Assembly (NCBI GenBank): GCA_038230415.1
Contig: JBBRNH010000003.1
Span: 73,489 to 137,488 of the forward strand
Direction: 5' to 3'
From: JBBRNH01 sp038230415
GTDB taxonomy: Bacteria > Bacteroidota > Bacteroidia > Cytophagales > Spirosomataceae
DNA length: 64,000 nucleotides
Both the position numbers and the translations under genes were made by a program. Positions 52,167 through 60,751 of this stretch are shown piece by piece; position 1 is the stretch's first letter; each line of letters begins with the position of its first letter. The notes beneath the pieces are model-generated. The model worked only from the letters and a program-made list of their open reading frames with translations. It was not told the origin of the DNA and made no database searches.

Positions 52167-54653
52167 TCAGCGGCTTTTTTTGTCCGCGTCATTCACCTTG
52201 TACCCCTCGATCCAGCCTACGCCGACCAACGCGGCCAGCGCAGACCAACCCAACGCCGATGCCGACACGGGCGCGAAACGGAACAACTGCCGTATGTCCG
52301 GCACAAATAACGTAGCTAGCAGCAGCCCGAACGTCAGGCCCAGCATCAGCGAGAAGACCGGGTTCGGCACCCGTAGCGTTTGAAACACCGACTGCGTGAA
52401 CGACCGATTCACCAGCGCGAGCAGGATATTGCTGATTACCAGCGTGGTAAAGGTCAGCGTGCGGACTATATCGACCGATTCGCCCCGCTGCATGGTCACG
52501 TAATACACGCCCAGCACGGCCCCCGTAATGCCCAGCCCCTGCACGATGCTGCGGCCCAACTCTGGCCCGGCCATCAGCGTGTCGGTGGCCCGGCGGGGTG
52601 GTTGCTGCATTTGGCCCGGTTCGGCGGGTTCGTTCTCGAAAGCGATGGAGCAGGTCGGCCCCATGACCAATTCCAGAAAAATGATGTGAATCGGGCTGAA
52701 CAGGTTGGCCCACCTCCAGTTTGCCAGCAACGGCACGGCCACCGTCAGGATAATCGGGATGTGGATGGAGACGATGTAAGCGATGGCTTTTTTGAGGTTC
52801 TGATAAATCCGTCGCCCCTCGGCCACCGCAAGTACCATGCTGCCCAGATCGTCGTTGACCAGCACTAATGAGGCCGCCTGCCGCGCTACTTCGGTGCCGC
52901 GTTTGCCTATTGCCACGCCAATGTGGGCTGCTTTCAGAGCCGGGCCGTCGTTGACCCCGTCGCCGGTCATCGCCACGATTTCGCCGTTGGCTTTGAGTGC
53001 GTTCACGACCCGCAGTTTGGCTTCGGGAAACATCCGGGCAAAAACCGCCGTCTGCTCGACCTGCTGCCGGAGCATCGGCTCGTCCATGTCCATCACCTGC
53101 TGCCCCGTCACTAAGGTGTCGGCACCGGACAGGCCCACCTGCCGGGCGATGGCCTGGGCCGTTTCAGGAAAATCGCCGGTGATCATCTTGACTCGAATAC
53201 CCGCGTCGGCAAACGCCTGAATAACGGCTTTGGCGTTGGATTTTGGCGGATTTTCAAGTGCGATCAGGCCCAGAAACGACCACGTAAAATCGTCCTGTCC
53301 GGCGGGAAAATCGGGTGATTGGTACGTTCCCCTCGCTACGCCCAGCACCCGATACCCGCCCGCCGAGAGTTGTTTGGTCATGGCACGAACGCGCTCATGA
53401 GCAGCCGGTTCGGAGTGGCAAACGGCCAGAATATGCTCGACCGCGCCCTTACCCGCCACCACCACCGCGCCCGTTGGCGACCGCCGGACGTGGGTCATCA
53501 TCGGGGGCGAACCGGCCAGCGGGTACTCGTGAATCATGGGGTACGGATCGCTGATTGCTGCCGAGTCGTCTTCGGCAAAAGCGGTGTTGGCGGCTGCAAC
53601 GATTGCTTTTTCCATCGAATCGAACGGGTCGGTTTCGCTGGCCCACCGCGCGTATTCCAGCACGGATTCAGCCGTTTCGGAGAGGATTCCGGGCAGGGGC
53701 AGCAGTGCGTCGGTAGCCCCATCATACACCTGCCGAACGCTCATGCCGTCCTGGGTGATGGTGCCGGTTTTGTCGGCGCAGATCACCGTGGCCGAACCGA
53801 GACTTTCGACCGTCTGTGGCTGTTTGGTCAGCACTCCGGCGCGGCTCAGGCGGGCGGCTCCGAGGGCCATAAAACTGCTGAAGGCCACCGGAATTTCTTC
53901 GGGCAGGATAGACATTGCCAATGTCAGGCCAAAGAGTAAGGCCGTGACCCAATCGCCGGAGCGGGCGTAATTGACTCCCCAAATCAGCGCGAACGCAGCC
54001 AGTCCGATCCACGCCATCCGAATCACAAACTGGTTGATCTGGCGTTGCAGGGGCGTTTTTTCGGTTGGAATCTCGGCTATACTCTTCCCGATTTTGCCTA
54101 ATTCGGTTTGCCCGCCAATGGCCGTAACGGTCATCCACGCACTGCCCGACGCGGCAGTCGTCCCGGCAAACACGGCATCGCCCGGCGTTTTCGTAACCGC
54201 CACCGATTCGCCGGTCAGGATGGCTTCGTTCACCGAAAAATCGTTGCCGGTGTCCAGCGTACTATCGGCGGGAACGCCTTCTCCTTCCGCAACCAGCACG
54301 GCATCACCGATTACGATTTCTTCGACGGGTATGGTGGTCAGGATGCCGTTGCGCCGAACCTGTGTTTTGGGTTGGGTCAAGTTACGCAAGGCACCCAGGG
54401 CGCGGTCGCTGCGGATGGATTGATAGACCGAAATACCCGATACCACTAACAGAGCCACAAGGAGCGTGATGGCTTCTTCGGTGCGGCCTACGCTAAAATA
54501 AACCGCACAGGCAACCAGCAACAACAGAAACATCGGTTCGGCAATCACTTCGCTTATCGTCCTCAATAGGGGCGATGGTGCATTGGTCGTCAGGCTGTTA
54601 CGTCCGTATTGCGCCCGCGATTGGGTTACGGCATCGTTGGTCAGGCCGGGCAT
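52167..54653 (-). CDS. P-type cation-transporting ATPase
   Basis: From the ATG at 54653 the product has 828 residues. Motifs: actuator NEAILTGES, ion-site SILPEEIPVAFSSF, DKTGTIT, TGDGVNDGPAL, and about four to six C-terminal helices. It is close to P2/P3-type pumps that export H+, Ca2+ or other cations; the PEEIP motif differs from the PEALP of the pump at 28539. The longer ORF begins at 54674, practically at the predicted transcription start, so the Met seven codons later (MPGLTND) is preferred. Confidence 0.87.
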   Translation of the reverse strand: MPGLTNDAVTQSRAQYGRNSLTTNAPSPLLRTISEVIAEPMFLLLLVACAVYFSVGRTEEAITLLVALLVVSGISVYQSIRSDRALGALRNLTQPKTQVRRNGILTTIPVEEIVIGDAVLVAEGEGVPADSTLDTGNDFSVNEAILTGESVAVTKTPGDAVFAGTTAASGSAWMTVTAIGGQTELGKIGKSIAEIPTEKTPLQRQINQFVIRMAWIGLAAFALIWGVNYARSGDWVTALLFGLTLAMSILPEEIPVAFSSFMALGAARLSRAGVLTKQPQTVESLGSATVICADKTGTITQDGMSVRQVYDGATDALLPLPGILSETAESVLEYARWASETDPFDSMEKAIVAAANTAFAEDDSAAISDPYPMIHEYPLAGSPPMMTHVRRSPTGAVVVAGKGAVEHILAVCHSEPAAHERVRAMTKQLSAGGYRVLGVARGTYQSPDFPAGQDDFTWSFLGLIALENPPKSNAKAVIQAFADAGIRVKMITGDFPETAQAIARQVGLSGADTLVTGQQVMDMDEPMLRQQVEQTAVFARMFPEAKLRVVNALKANGEIVAMTGDGVNDGPALKAAHIGVAIGKRGTEVARQAASLVLVNDDLGSMVLAVAEGRRIYQNLKKAIAYIVSIHIPIILTVAVPLLANWRWANLFSPIHIIFLELVMGPTCSIAFENEPAEPGQMQQPPRRATDTLMAGPELGRSIVQGLGITGAVLGVYYVTMQRGESVDIVRTLTFTTLVISNILLALVNRSFTQSVFQTLRVPNPVFSLMLGLTFGLLLATLFVPDIRQLFRFAPVSASALGWSALAALVGVGWIEGYKVNDADKKSR

Positions 54654-54679
54654 TGGCAGGTTGAGCTTGAGCATAGCCG

Positions 54680-54722
54680 CAAAGGTCAGTAGCCGCTACT
54701 GAAGGGGAGCTGACCCCCGTTA
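54680..54722 (-). promoter_or_regulatory. Regulon promoter, minus strand (P-type ATPase)
   Basis: Box TGACCCCCGTTA (one mismatch) at 54711-54722, 23-bp spacer, -7 at 54680-54687 (GACCTTTG on the minus strand). It argues for the shorter ATPase start. Confidence 0.78.
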
Positions 54723-54732
54723 GCCCGGCGGC

Positions 54733-54797
54733 TGATTAAACTCATACCGACTACTGACGTGCGTCAGTTCGGGGCCAAACCAGACCCGGTACGTTTG
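54733..54797 (+). promoter_or_regulatory. Regulon promoter with shared middle box (BON gene)
   Basis: Main box TGACGTGCGTCA at 54755-54766, 23-bp spacer, -7 TACGTTTG at 54790-54797. A full box TGATTAAACTCA at 54733-54744 is exactly 22 bp from this box and from the divergent one at 54711. Confidence 0.87.
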
Positions 54798-54823
54798 TAT
54801 CGGAATCAAACCCAAACACGATT

Positions 54824-55486
54824 ATGAAAACCAACGAAACCTTGCAGAAAGATGTGCAGGATGCCATTAAGTGGGAACCCCTGCTGCACGCAGCCGAGAT
54901 CGGCGTAACGGCCAAAGAGGGCGTAATTACCCTGACGGGCGTGGTGGACAGCTACGCCAAGAAAATCGAAGCCGAGGATGCCGCCAAAAACGTGGCCGGG
55001 GTCAAAGCCGTTGCCGAGGAGATCAGGATCGAGTTTAATGGCGGCACCAAACACAACGATAGTCAGGTGGCTACCGAGGTTGTCAATGCCTTCAGGTTCA
55101 ACTGGGAAATACCGTCTGATCAGGTACACGTAACGGTCGAAAACGGCTGGGTCACGCTGTCGGGTACGGTAGAATGGAACTACCAGCGCGATGCGGCCCG
55201 GAAAGCGGTTAAGAATCTGGCCGGGGTGAAGGGCGTATCCAATAACCTGACTATTAAATCGAACCTGCACGATGCGGTCGAAAAACAGGCCATCGAACGG
55301 GCGTTGGGCCGCAACTGGTCTATTGACAAAGAAGACATCCGGGTGGCCGTATCGGGGAATCGGGTTACGCTCAACGGCATCGTTGATTCGATCTACCAGC
55401 GCGACGAAGCCGGGCGCATTGCCTGGAATACGCCGGGGGTCAGCACCGTTGACAACGAACTCGTAGTTGATTTCGACCTGATGTAA
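54824..55486 (+). CDS. Triple BON-domain protein
   Basis: The 220-residue protein is three BON domains in a row (about 5-70, 78-145, 150-218), each with the pattern VxLxGxVxSxxxxxxAxxxAxxVxGVxxVxN. BON domains bind phospholipid or lipid A-like surfaces; OsmY-type members protect under osmotic and envelope stress. No signal peptide is visible, so it is likely cytoplasmic. It is preceded by a strong regulon promoter. Confidence 0.92.
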   Translation: MKTNETLQKDVQDAIKWEPLLHAAEIGVTAKEGVITLTGVVDSYAKKIEAEDAAKNVAGVKAVAEEIRIEFNGGTKHNDSQVATEVVNAFRFNWEIPSDQVHVTVENGWVTLSGTVEWNYQRDAARKAVKNLAGVKGVSNNLTIKSNLHDAVEKQAIERALGRNWSIDKEDIRVAVSGNRVTLNGIVDSIYQRDEAGRIAWNTPGVSTVDNELVVDFDLM

Positions 55487-55491
55487 TAACC

Positions 55492-55540
55492 GGCTCCAAC
55501 CCTAAGTCAGGAGAAAACCGCCCGGATCAGGGTTGGAGCC
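55492..55540 (+). terminator. Hairpin after the BON gene
   Basis: GGCTCCAACCCT (55492-55503) pairs perfectly with AGGGTTGGAGCC (55529-55540). It lacks a T run, so it may be a partial terminator or a stabiliser ahead of the next gene. Confidence 0.65.
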
Positions 55541-55569
55541 AATTCTGAACCAATCAATCGCTCAACACA

Positions 55570-56097
55570 ATGACCACGCAACAAACAACGGTGGCCGTAT
55601 ATGCCACCCACGACATGGCCGAGGCCGCTATTACCAAGTTGCAACACGCCGGCTACGACATGAAAAAACTCTCCATCGTCGGTAAAGACTACCACACCGA
55701 CGAAAACGTGGTGGGCTACTATAACATCGGCGACCGGATGCTGAAATGGGGTAGTTTTGGGGCGTTTTGGGGTGGTATCTGGGGCCTTTTTTTCGGCTCG
55801 GCGTTTTTTATCATTCCGGGCTTTGGGCCGTTGCTGGTGGCGGGGCCGTTTGTGACCGCGCTCGTGGGCGGTCTCGAAGGGGCTTTTGCCATTGGTGCCG
55901 GGGGTGCGCTGGGGGCGGCTCTGACCAGCATCGGCATCCCGAAGGATAGTATTTTGCAGTATGAAACCGAAATCAAGGCGGGCAAGTTTGTTCTCATCGC
56001 GCACGGCACCGCCGGCGAGGTAGCCCGTGCCAGAGACCTGCTCGGTATTGAATCCAGCGAGTTTGTACCGGGCCATAAAGAGGCATTAGTCTTTTGA
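55570..56097 (+). CDS. General stress protein 17M-like membrane protein
   Basis: The 175-residue product has an N-terminal ferredoxin-like part (TVAVYATHDMAEAAITKLQHAGYDMKKLSIVGKDYH; landmark SIVGKD) typical of the general stress protein 17M/YflT domain. A long Gly-rich hydrophobic hairpin (FWGGIWGLFFGSAFFIIPGF, GALGAALTSIGI) follows, then a conserved tail (YETEIKAGKFVLIAHG). It resembles proteins in heat and salt stress regulons. The function is unknown. Confidence 0.85.
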   Translation: MTTQQTTVAVYATHDMAEAAITKLQHAGYDMKKLSIVGKDYHTDENVVGYYNIGDRMLKWGSFGAFWGGIWGLFFGSAFFIIPGFGPLLVAGPFVTALVGGLEGAFAIGAGGALGAALTSIGIPKDSILQYETEIKAGKFVLIAHGTAGEVARARDLLGIESSEFVPGHKEALVF

Positions 56098-56111
56098 TCC
56101 CCAACCGTCTC

Positions 56112-56423
56112 ATGCAAAAGCTAAGTCTTCCCCAGCACCATAAAGACGGAACGGGTGGATCGAAAACGGTTCCCCTTACTGGCATCGCCAGCCAGCGGGT
56201 GAGCTGTAAAACCTGCATACCCGGTGACAAAACATCCCCGACTCAGGCTCCGACCGATATGTTTGTGCTGGTGCTGGATGGGCAGATCGATATTTCGTTG
56301 GGCGGCACTCCGTTGGGCGGGGAAACTATTCGGTTTGTAGCCGGTGACTACATCGTGATCCCGGCCAATATGACCCACTCATTAGCCTGTATGGAGACCG
56401 CCCGACTGCTGATTTTTGAGTAG
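56112..56423 (+). CDS. Small cupin-domain protein
   Basis: From the ATG at 56112 the product has 103 residues (MQKLSLPQHHKDGTGGSKTV). The cupin pattern is present (TDMFVLVLDGQIDISLGG, FVAGDYIVIPANMTHSLACM), with a single His in the second motif, so metal binding is doubtful. An upstream TTG overlapping the previous stop is possible but less likely. Confidence 0.75.
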   Translation: MQKLSLPQHHKDGTGGSKTVPLTGIASQRVSCKTCIPGDKTSPTQAPTDMFVLVLDGQIDISLGGTPLGGETIRFVAGDYIVIPANMTHSLACMETARLLIFE

Positions 56424-56493
56424 TCAAGGCGTACTGACAATTTGCCATAACCGCACTGATAGTGGCGACCCAACGATCAACAACAAACGTCGG

Positions 56494-57153
56494 ATGAATC
56501 AATACACCCAACAAGCCGAGATCACAACCCTGTTTCTTGACATTGGGGGTGTGCTGCTCACCAACGGCTGGGGCCACGAGTCGCGCAGGGTAGCCGCCGA
56601 GACTTTCGGGCTGAATCTGGACGAACTCGAAACCCGGCACCGGCTCACGTTCGATACCTACGAAACGGGCAAACTCACCTTAGACGAGTACCTGAACCGG
56701 ATTGTGTTTTATGAACCCCGCCCGTTTACGCTGGAATCGTTTCGGGCGTTTCTGTTTGCCCGGTCGAAGCCCTACCCCGCCATGCTTGCCCTGATGCGCG
56801 ATTTGAAAAAACGGTACGGCCTGAAGATAGCCGTTGTCAGCAACGAAGGCCGCGAGCTGAACAACCACCGGATTCAGGCGTTCGGCCTGACTGATTTCGT
56901 AGATTTTTTCGTCTCCTCGTGCTACGTACATCTTCGCAAACCCGACACCGACATTTTCCGGCTGGCCCTCGACCTGGCCCAGGTGCCAACCGACCGGATT
57001 TTGTACATTGACGACCGGCCCCTGTTTGTCAGCGTAGCCGAAGGACTGGGAATTCGCGGGATTCAGCACATTGATTATCAGACCACGCGGGCCGCATTAG
57101 CCGGTTTTGGCCTGACGATCACCGACTTACCGCAACCGCCAACACCGCTATGA
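56494..57153 (+). CDS. HAD superfamily hydrolase (subfamily IA)
   Basis: From the ATG at 56494 the product has 219 residues. The first motif FLDIGGVLLTNGW has the nucleophile Asp but Gly in place of the usual second Asp, as in YihX-like sugar-phosphate phosphatases. Motif II (VVSNEG), Lys (YVHLRKPDTDIF) and motif III (ILYIDDRPLFV) are intact. Its stop overlaps the acetate kinase start by 4 bp, so the two are coupled. Confidence 0.85.
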   Translation: MNQYTQQAEITTLFLDIGGVLLTNGWGHESRRVAAETFGLNLDELETRHRLTFDTYETGKLTLDEYLNRIVFYEPRPFTLESFRAFLFARSKPYPAMLALMRDLKKRYGLKIAVVSNEGRELNNHRIQAFGLTDFVDFFVSSCYVHLRKPDTDIFRLALDLAQVPTDRILYIDDRPLFVSVAEGLGIRGIQHIDYQTTRAALAGFGLTITDLPQPPTPL

Positions 57154-58328
57154 CCAGCGCAACCGACCGTATCCTGACCCTCAACGGCGGCTCGTCGAGC
57201 ATCAAGTTTGCCGTGTTTGCGCCCGGCGAGCCACCCACACGGGAACTGCACGGACAGGTCAGCCGCATTGGTCAGCCCGGTACGTTGCTGACGGTTAGCG
57301 ACGTATCCGGGGATCGGGAAACGAATCCGGTAACGGCTCCTGATTATTCGGCAGTGGTCGCTTTTCTGGTTGACTGGCTGGCTAATCAGCCGATTTTCGA
57401 CGCTGTCGGGGTCGTTGGGCATCGGGTGGTACACGGCATGAACCATACTGAACCCGAATTCATTACGCCCGCTCTGCTGGCTGAACTACGCGGCATTGCG
57501 GTCATTGACCCCGATCACCTGCCCGGCGAAATCGCCCTGATCGAAGCCGTACAAAACCGCTGGCCCAACCTGCCGCAAACGGCCTGTTTCGACACGGCGT
57601 TTCACCGCAGCCTGCCCCGTGTGGCCCAACTGCTACCCATTCCGCGCCGGTTCGATGCGCAAGGCATCCGACGCTACGGCTTTCATGGCCTTTCTTATTC
57701 GTATCTTCTGGGCGAGCTGAGCCGTATCGCCGGTAAACAGGTGGCAAATGGCCGGGTTATTCTGGCGCACCTCGGCAGCGGTGCCAGTCTGTGCGCCGTG
57801 CTAAACGGCCAAAGCGTGGACACCACCATGGGCTTTACGCCCACCGGCGGGCTGATGATGGGAACCCGCCCCGGTGACCTTGACCCCGGTTTGCTACCGT
57901 ACCTGATGCTGTTGGAAGGCCTGACTCCGGCGCAACTCAACCAGATTATCAACCACGAATCGGGTTTGCTGGGCGTGTCAGAAACCAGTTCGGACATACG
58001 CGACCTGCTTGATTGTCAGGCTACTGACAGCCGGGCGGCTGAGGCTGTTGGGTTATTCTGTTACCAGATAAAAAAAGGAATCGGAGCATACACCGCCGTT
58101 CTCGATGGTCTGGACACGCTTGTTTTTTCGGGTGGCATTGGCGAGAACGTACCCGACATCCGCACCCGCATCTGCGCCGGACTAACGTACCTCGGCATTG
58201 ACTTAGACGATCAACGAAACACGGCCAACGCGGGTGTTATTTCGACCGATACCAGCCGCGTCACCGTGCGCGTCATCCCGACGGATGAAGAACAGATGAT
58301 TGCGCGGTTAGTGTCGGCGAAATTTTAG
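57150..58328 (+). CDS. ackA: Acetate kinase
   Basis: The 392-residue protein has all hallmarks: LTLNGGSSSIKFAVF, GHRVVHG, CFDTAFH, GFHGLSY, HLGSGASLCAV, and SGGIGEN near the C-terminus. It makes ATP from acetyl-phosphate. It sits directly before phosphoketolase, which produces acetyl-phosphate, so the pair gives a route from pentose or hexose phosphates to ATP without respiration. Confidence 0.96.
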   Translation: MTSATDRILTLNGGSSSIKFAVFAPGEPPTRELHGQVSRIGQPGTLLTVSDVSGDRETNPVTAPDYSAVVAFLVDWLANQPIFDAVGVVGHRVVHGMNHTEPEFITPALLAELRGIAVIDPDHLPGEIALIEAVQNRWPNLPQTACFDTAFHRSLPRVAQLLPIPRRFDAQGIRRYGFHGLSYSYLLGELSRIAGKQVANGRVILAHLGSGASLCAVLNGQSVDTTMGFTPTGGLMMGTRPGDLDPGLLPYLMLLEGLTPAQLNQIINHESGLLGVSETSSDIRDLLDCQATDSRAAEAVGLFCYQIKKGIGAYTAVLDGLDTLVFSGGIGENVPDIRTRICAGLTYLGIDLDDQRNTANAGVISTDTSRVTVRVIPTDEEQMIARLVSAKF

Positions 58329-58352
58329 CATCAACAAAAACTCAACAAAAAC

Positions 58353-60749
58353 ATGGAAAACGCAATCCCCAATGATCCCCTGTCGCCCGAACAACTCCGG
58401 CTCATTGATACCTATTGGCGGGCGGCTAACTACCTGGCTGTCGGGCAGATGTACCTGCGCGATAACCCACTGCTGCGCCAACCGCTCGCCCTGGAACACG
58501 TTAAAAAAATGCTGCTCGGCCACTGGGGAACCACGCCGGGACAAAATTTTATCTATGCCCACCTCAACCGGATTATCAACCGGCACGACCTGAACATGAT
58601 CTACATTGCCGGGCCGGGGCATGGCGGGCCGGCCGTGGTGGCCAACGTATATCTGGAAGGCACCTATTCTGAGGTCTACACCCACATCAGCCGCGACGAA
58701 GCGGGGCTTAAAAATCTGTTCAAACAATTCTCATTTCCGGGCGGGATTTCCAGCCACGTCTCCCCTCAGATTCCCGGTTCCATTCACGAAGGGGGCGAAC
58801 TGGGTTATTCGCTTAGTCATGCGTTTGGGGCCGTGTTCGACAACCCCGGCCTGATGGCGGCCTGTGTGATTGGCGACGGGGAGGCCGAAACCGGCCCGCT
58901 CGCTACGGCCTGGCACGGCAACAAATTTCTTGACCCGGCCACCGACGGCGCGGTGCTGCCGATTCTGCACCTGAACGGCTATAAAATCTCGAACCCGACC
59001 GTGCTGGCCCGCATCCCCCACGACGAACTGGAACAACTGCTGCGCGGCTACGGCTGGTCGCCGATTTTTGTGGAAGGGTACGAACCGATGGTTATGCACC
59101 AGTTGATGGCCGGGGCGATGGATACAGCTATCGCGCAAATTCTTGATTATCAGCACGAAGCCCGTGTCACCGACAACACCACCCGCCCGCGCTGGCCGAT
59201 GATTGTGCTGCGGTCGCCGAAGGGCTGGACGGGGCCAAAAACCGTTGACGGGCGACCCAATGAAGGCACGTTCCGGGCGCATCAGGTGCCACTGGCGGTC
59301 TCGGCCATCACCCCGCCCGAACACCTGACTCAACTGGAAACCTGGCTCCGCAGCTACCGCCCCGACGAACTCTTTGACGCGCAGGGCCGACTTCTGCCCG
59401 AATTAGCCGCCCTCGCCCCAACCGGCAACCGGCGCATGGGCAGTAACCCCCACGCCAACGGTGGTCTGCTGCTGCGGAACCTGACCCTGCCCGACTTTGC
59501 CGACTATGCCGTTGACGTACCCGCGCCGGGAGCGGTGCTGGCGAGTGATACGCACGTGGTCGGTACGTTTCTGCGGGATGTGATTAAACTCAACCAAAGC
59601 CCGCGCAACTTCCGCATTTTCGGCCCCGACGAAACGCTGTCTAACCGGCTCGAAGCGGTTTTTGAGGCCACCAACCGGCAGTGGGACAGTGAGTTGGCCC
59701 TGAATGATGAGTTTCTGGCCCGGTCGGGCAGCGTGGTCGAGATGCTGAGCGAACACCAGTGCGAGGGCTGGTTGGAGGGCTACCTGCTGACGGGGCGGCA
59801 CGGGCTGTTCAACTCCTACGAAGCCTTCATTCATATCGTGGATTCGATGGTGAACCAGCACGCCAAGTGGCTCAAAACCAGTGCCGAACTGCCCTGGCGA
59901 CGTACCATTGCCTCGCTCAACTATTTGCTCACCTCTACCGTCTGGCGGCAGGACCACAACGGCTTTACGCATCAAGACCCCGGCTTTATGGATCACGTGG
60001 TGAACAAAAAAGCCGAAATCGTCCGCGTTTATCTGCCGCCCGATGCCAACTGTCTGCTGTCGGTGATGGACCACTGCCTGCGGTCGCGGCACTATGTCAA
60101 CGTGATTGTGGCGGGTAAACACCCGGCCCCGCAGTGGCTCACGATGGACGCGGCCCGCAAGCACTGCACCGAAGGGATTGGCATCTGGCCCTGGGCGGGT
60201 AACGACGAAGGCCACGAACCCGACGCGGTGATGGCCTGCTGTGGCGACGTACCGACGCTCGAAACGCTGGCCGCCGTGTCCATTTTGCGCGAGCATCTGC
60301 CTGATCTCAAACTCCGGGTCGTGAACGTGGTTGACCTGCTCAAACTCGAACGGCATACCGAACACCCGCACGGCCTGACCGATGCCGACTACAACGCGCT
60401 TTTTACCACCAACAAACCCGTCATTTTTGCGTTTCACGGTTACCCCTGGCTCGTGCATCGGCTGACATACAACCGGGCCAATAACATCAATATGCACGTC
60501 CGGGGTTACAAAGAAGAAGGTACCATCACGACCGCTTTCGACATGACCGTGCTGAATGACCTGGATCGGTTTCACCTGGCGATGGACGTGCTGGACCGGG
60601 TGCCGCGCTTAGGCAACCGGGGAGCGTACCTGAAACAAGGACTGAAAGACAAACTCGTCGAACACAAGCTTTACATCCGGGCCAATGGCGAGGATATGCC
60701 CGAAATTCGTAACTGGGCCTGGACATTAATACCGACATCAACCACCTGA
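58353..60749 (+). CDS. xfp: Phosphoketolase (Xfp)
   Basis: The 798-residue thiamine-diphosphate enzyme has GHGGPAVVANVYLEGTYSE, the cofactor motif GDGEAETGPLATAWHGNKF, and the family segments HEGGELGYSL and NGYKISNPT. It cleaves xylulose-5-phosphate or fructose-6-phosphate with phosphate to acetyl-phosphate and a smaller sugar phosphate. It lies 24 bp after ackA. A fragment of its sequence recurs in the mosaic patch at 45.6 kb. Confidence 0.96.
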   Translation: MENAIPNDPLSPEQLRLIDTYWRAANYLAVGQMYLRDNPLLRQPLALEHVKKMLLGHWGTTPGQNFIYAHLNRIINRHDLNMIYIAGPGHGGPAVVANVYLEGTYSEVYTHISRDEAGLKNLFKQFSFPGGISSHVSPQIPGSIHEGGELGYSLSHAFGAVFDNPGLMAACVIGDGEAETGPLATAWHGNKFLDPATDGAVLPILHLNGYKISNPTVLARIPHDELEQLLRGYGWSPIFVEGYEPMVMHQLMAGAMDTAIAQILDYQHEARVTDNTTRPRWPMIVLRSPKGWTGPKTVDGRPNEGTFRAHQVPLAVSAITPPEHLTQLETWLRSYRPDELFDAQGRLLPELAALAPTGNRRMGSNPHANGGLLLRNLTLPDFADYAVDVPAPGAVLASDTHVVGTFLRDVIKLNQSPRNFRIFGPDETLSNRLEAVFEATNRQWDSELALNDEFLARSGSVVEMLSEHQCEGWLEGYLLTGRHGLFNSYEAFIHIVDSMVNQHAKWLKTSAELPWRRTIASLNYLLTSTVWRQDHNGFTHQDPGFMDHVVNKKAEIVRVYLPPDANCLLSVMDHCLRSRHYVNVIVAGKHPAPQWLTMDAARKHCTEGIGIWPWAGNDEGHEPDAVMACCGDVPTLETLAAVSILREHLPDLKLRVVNVVDLLKLERHTEHPHGLTDADYNALFTTNKPVIFAFHGYPWLVHRLTYNRANNINMHVRGYKEEGTITTAFDMTVLNDLDRFHLAMDVLDRVPRLGNRGAYLKQGLKDKLVEHKLYIRANGEDMPEIRNWAWTLIPTSTT

Positions 60750-60751
60750 TT

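Noticed and set aside
59403..60575. 390-codon minus-strand open frame inside phosphoketolase
   Set aside because: It is a shadow of a strongly conserved plus-strand enzyme and shows no recognisable domain.
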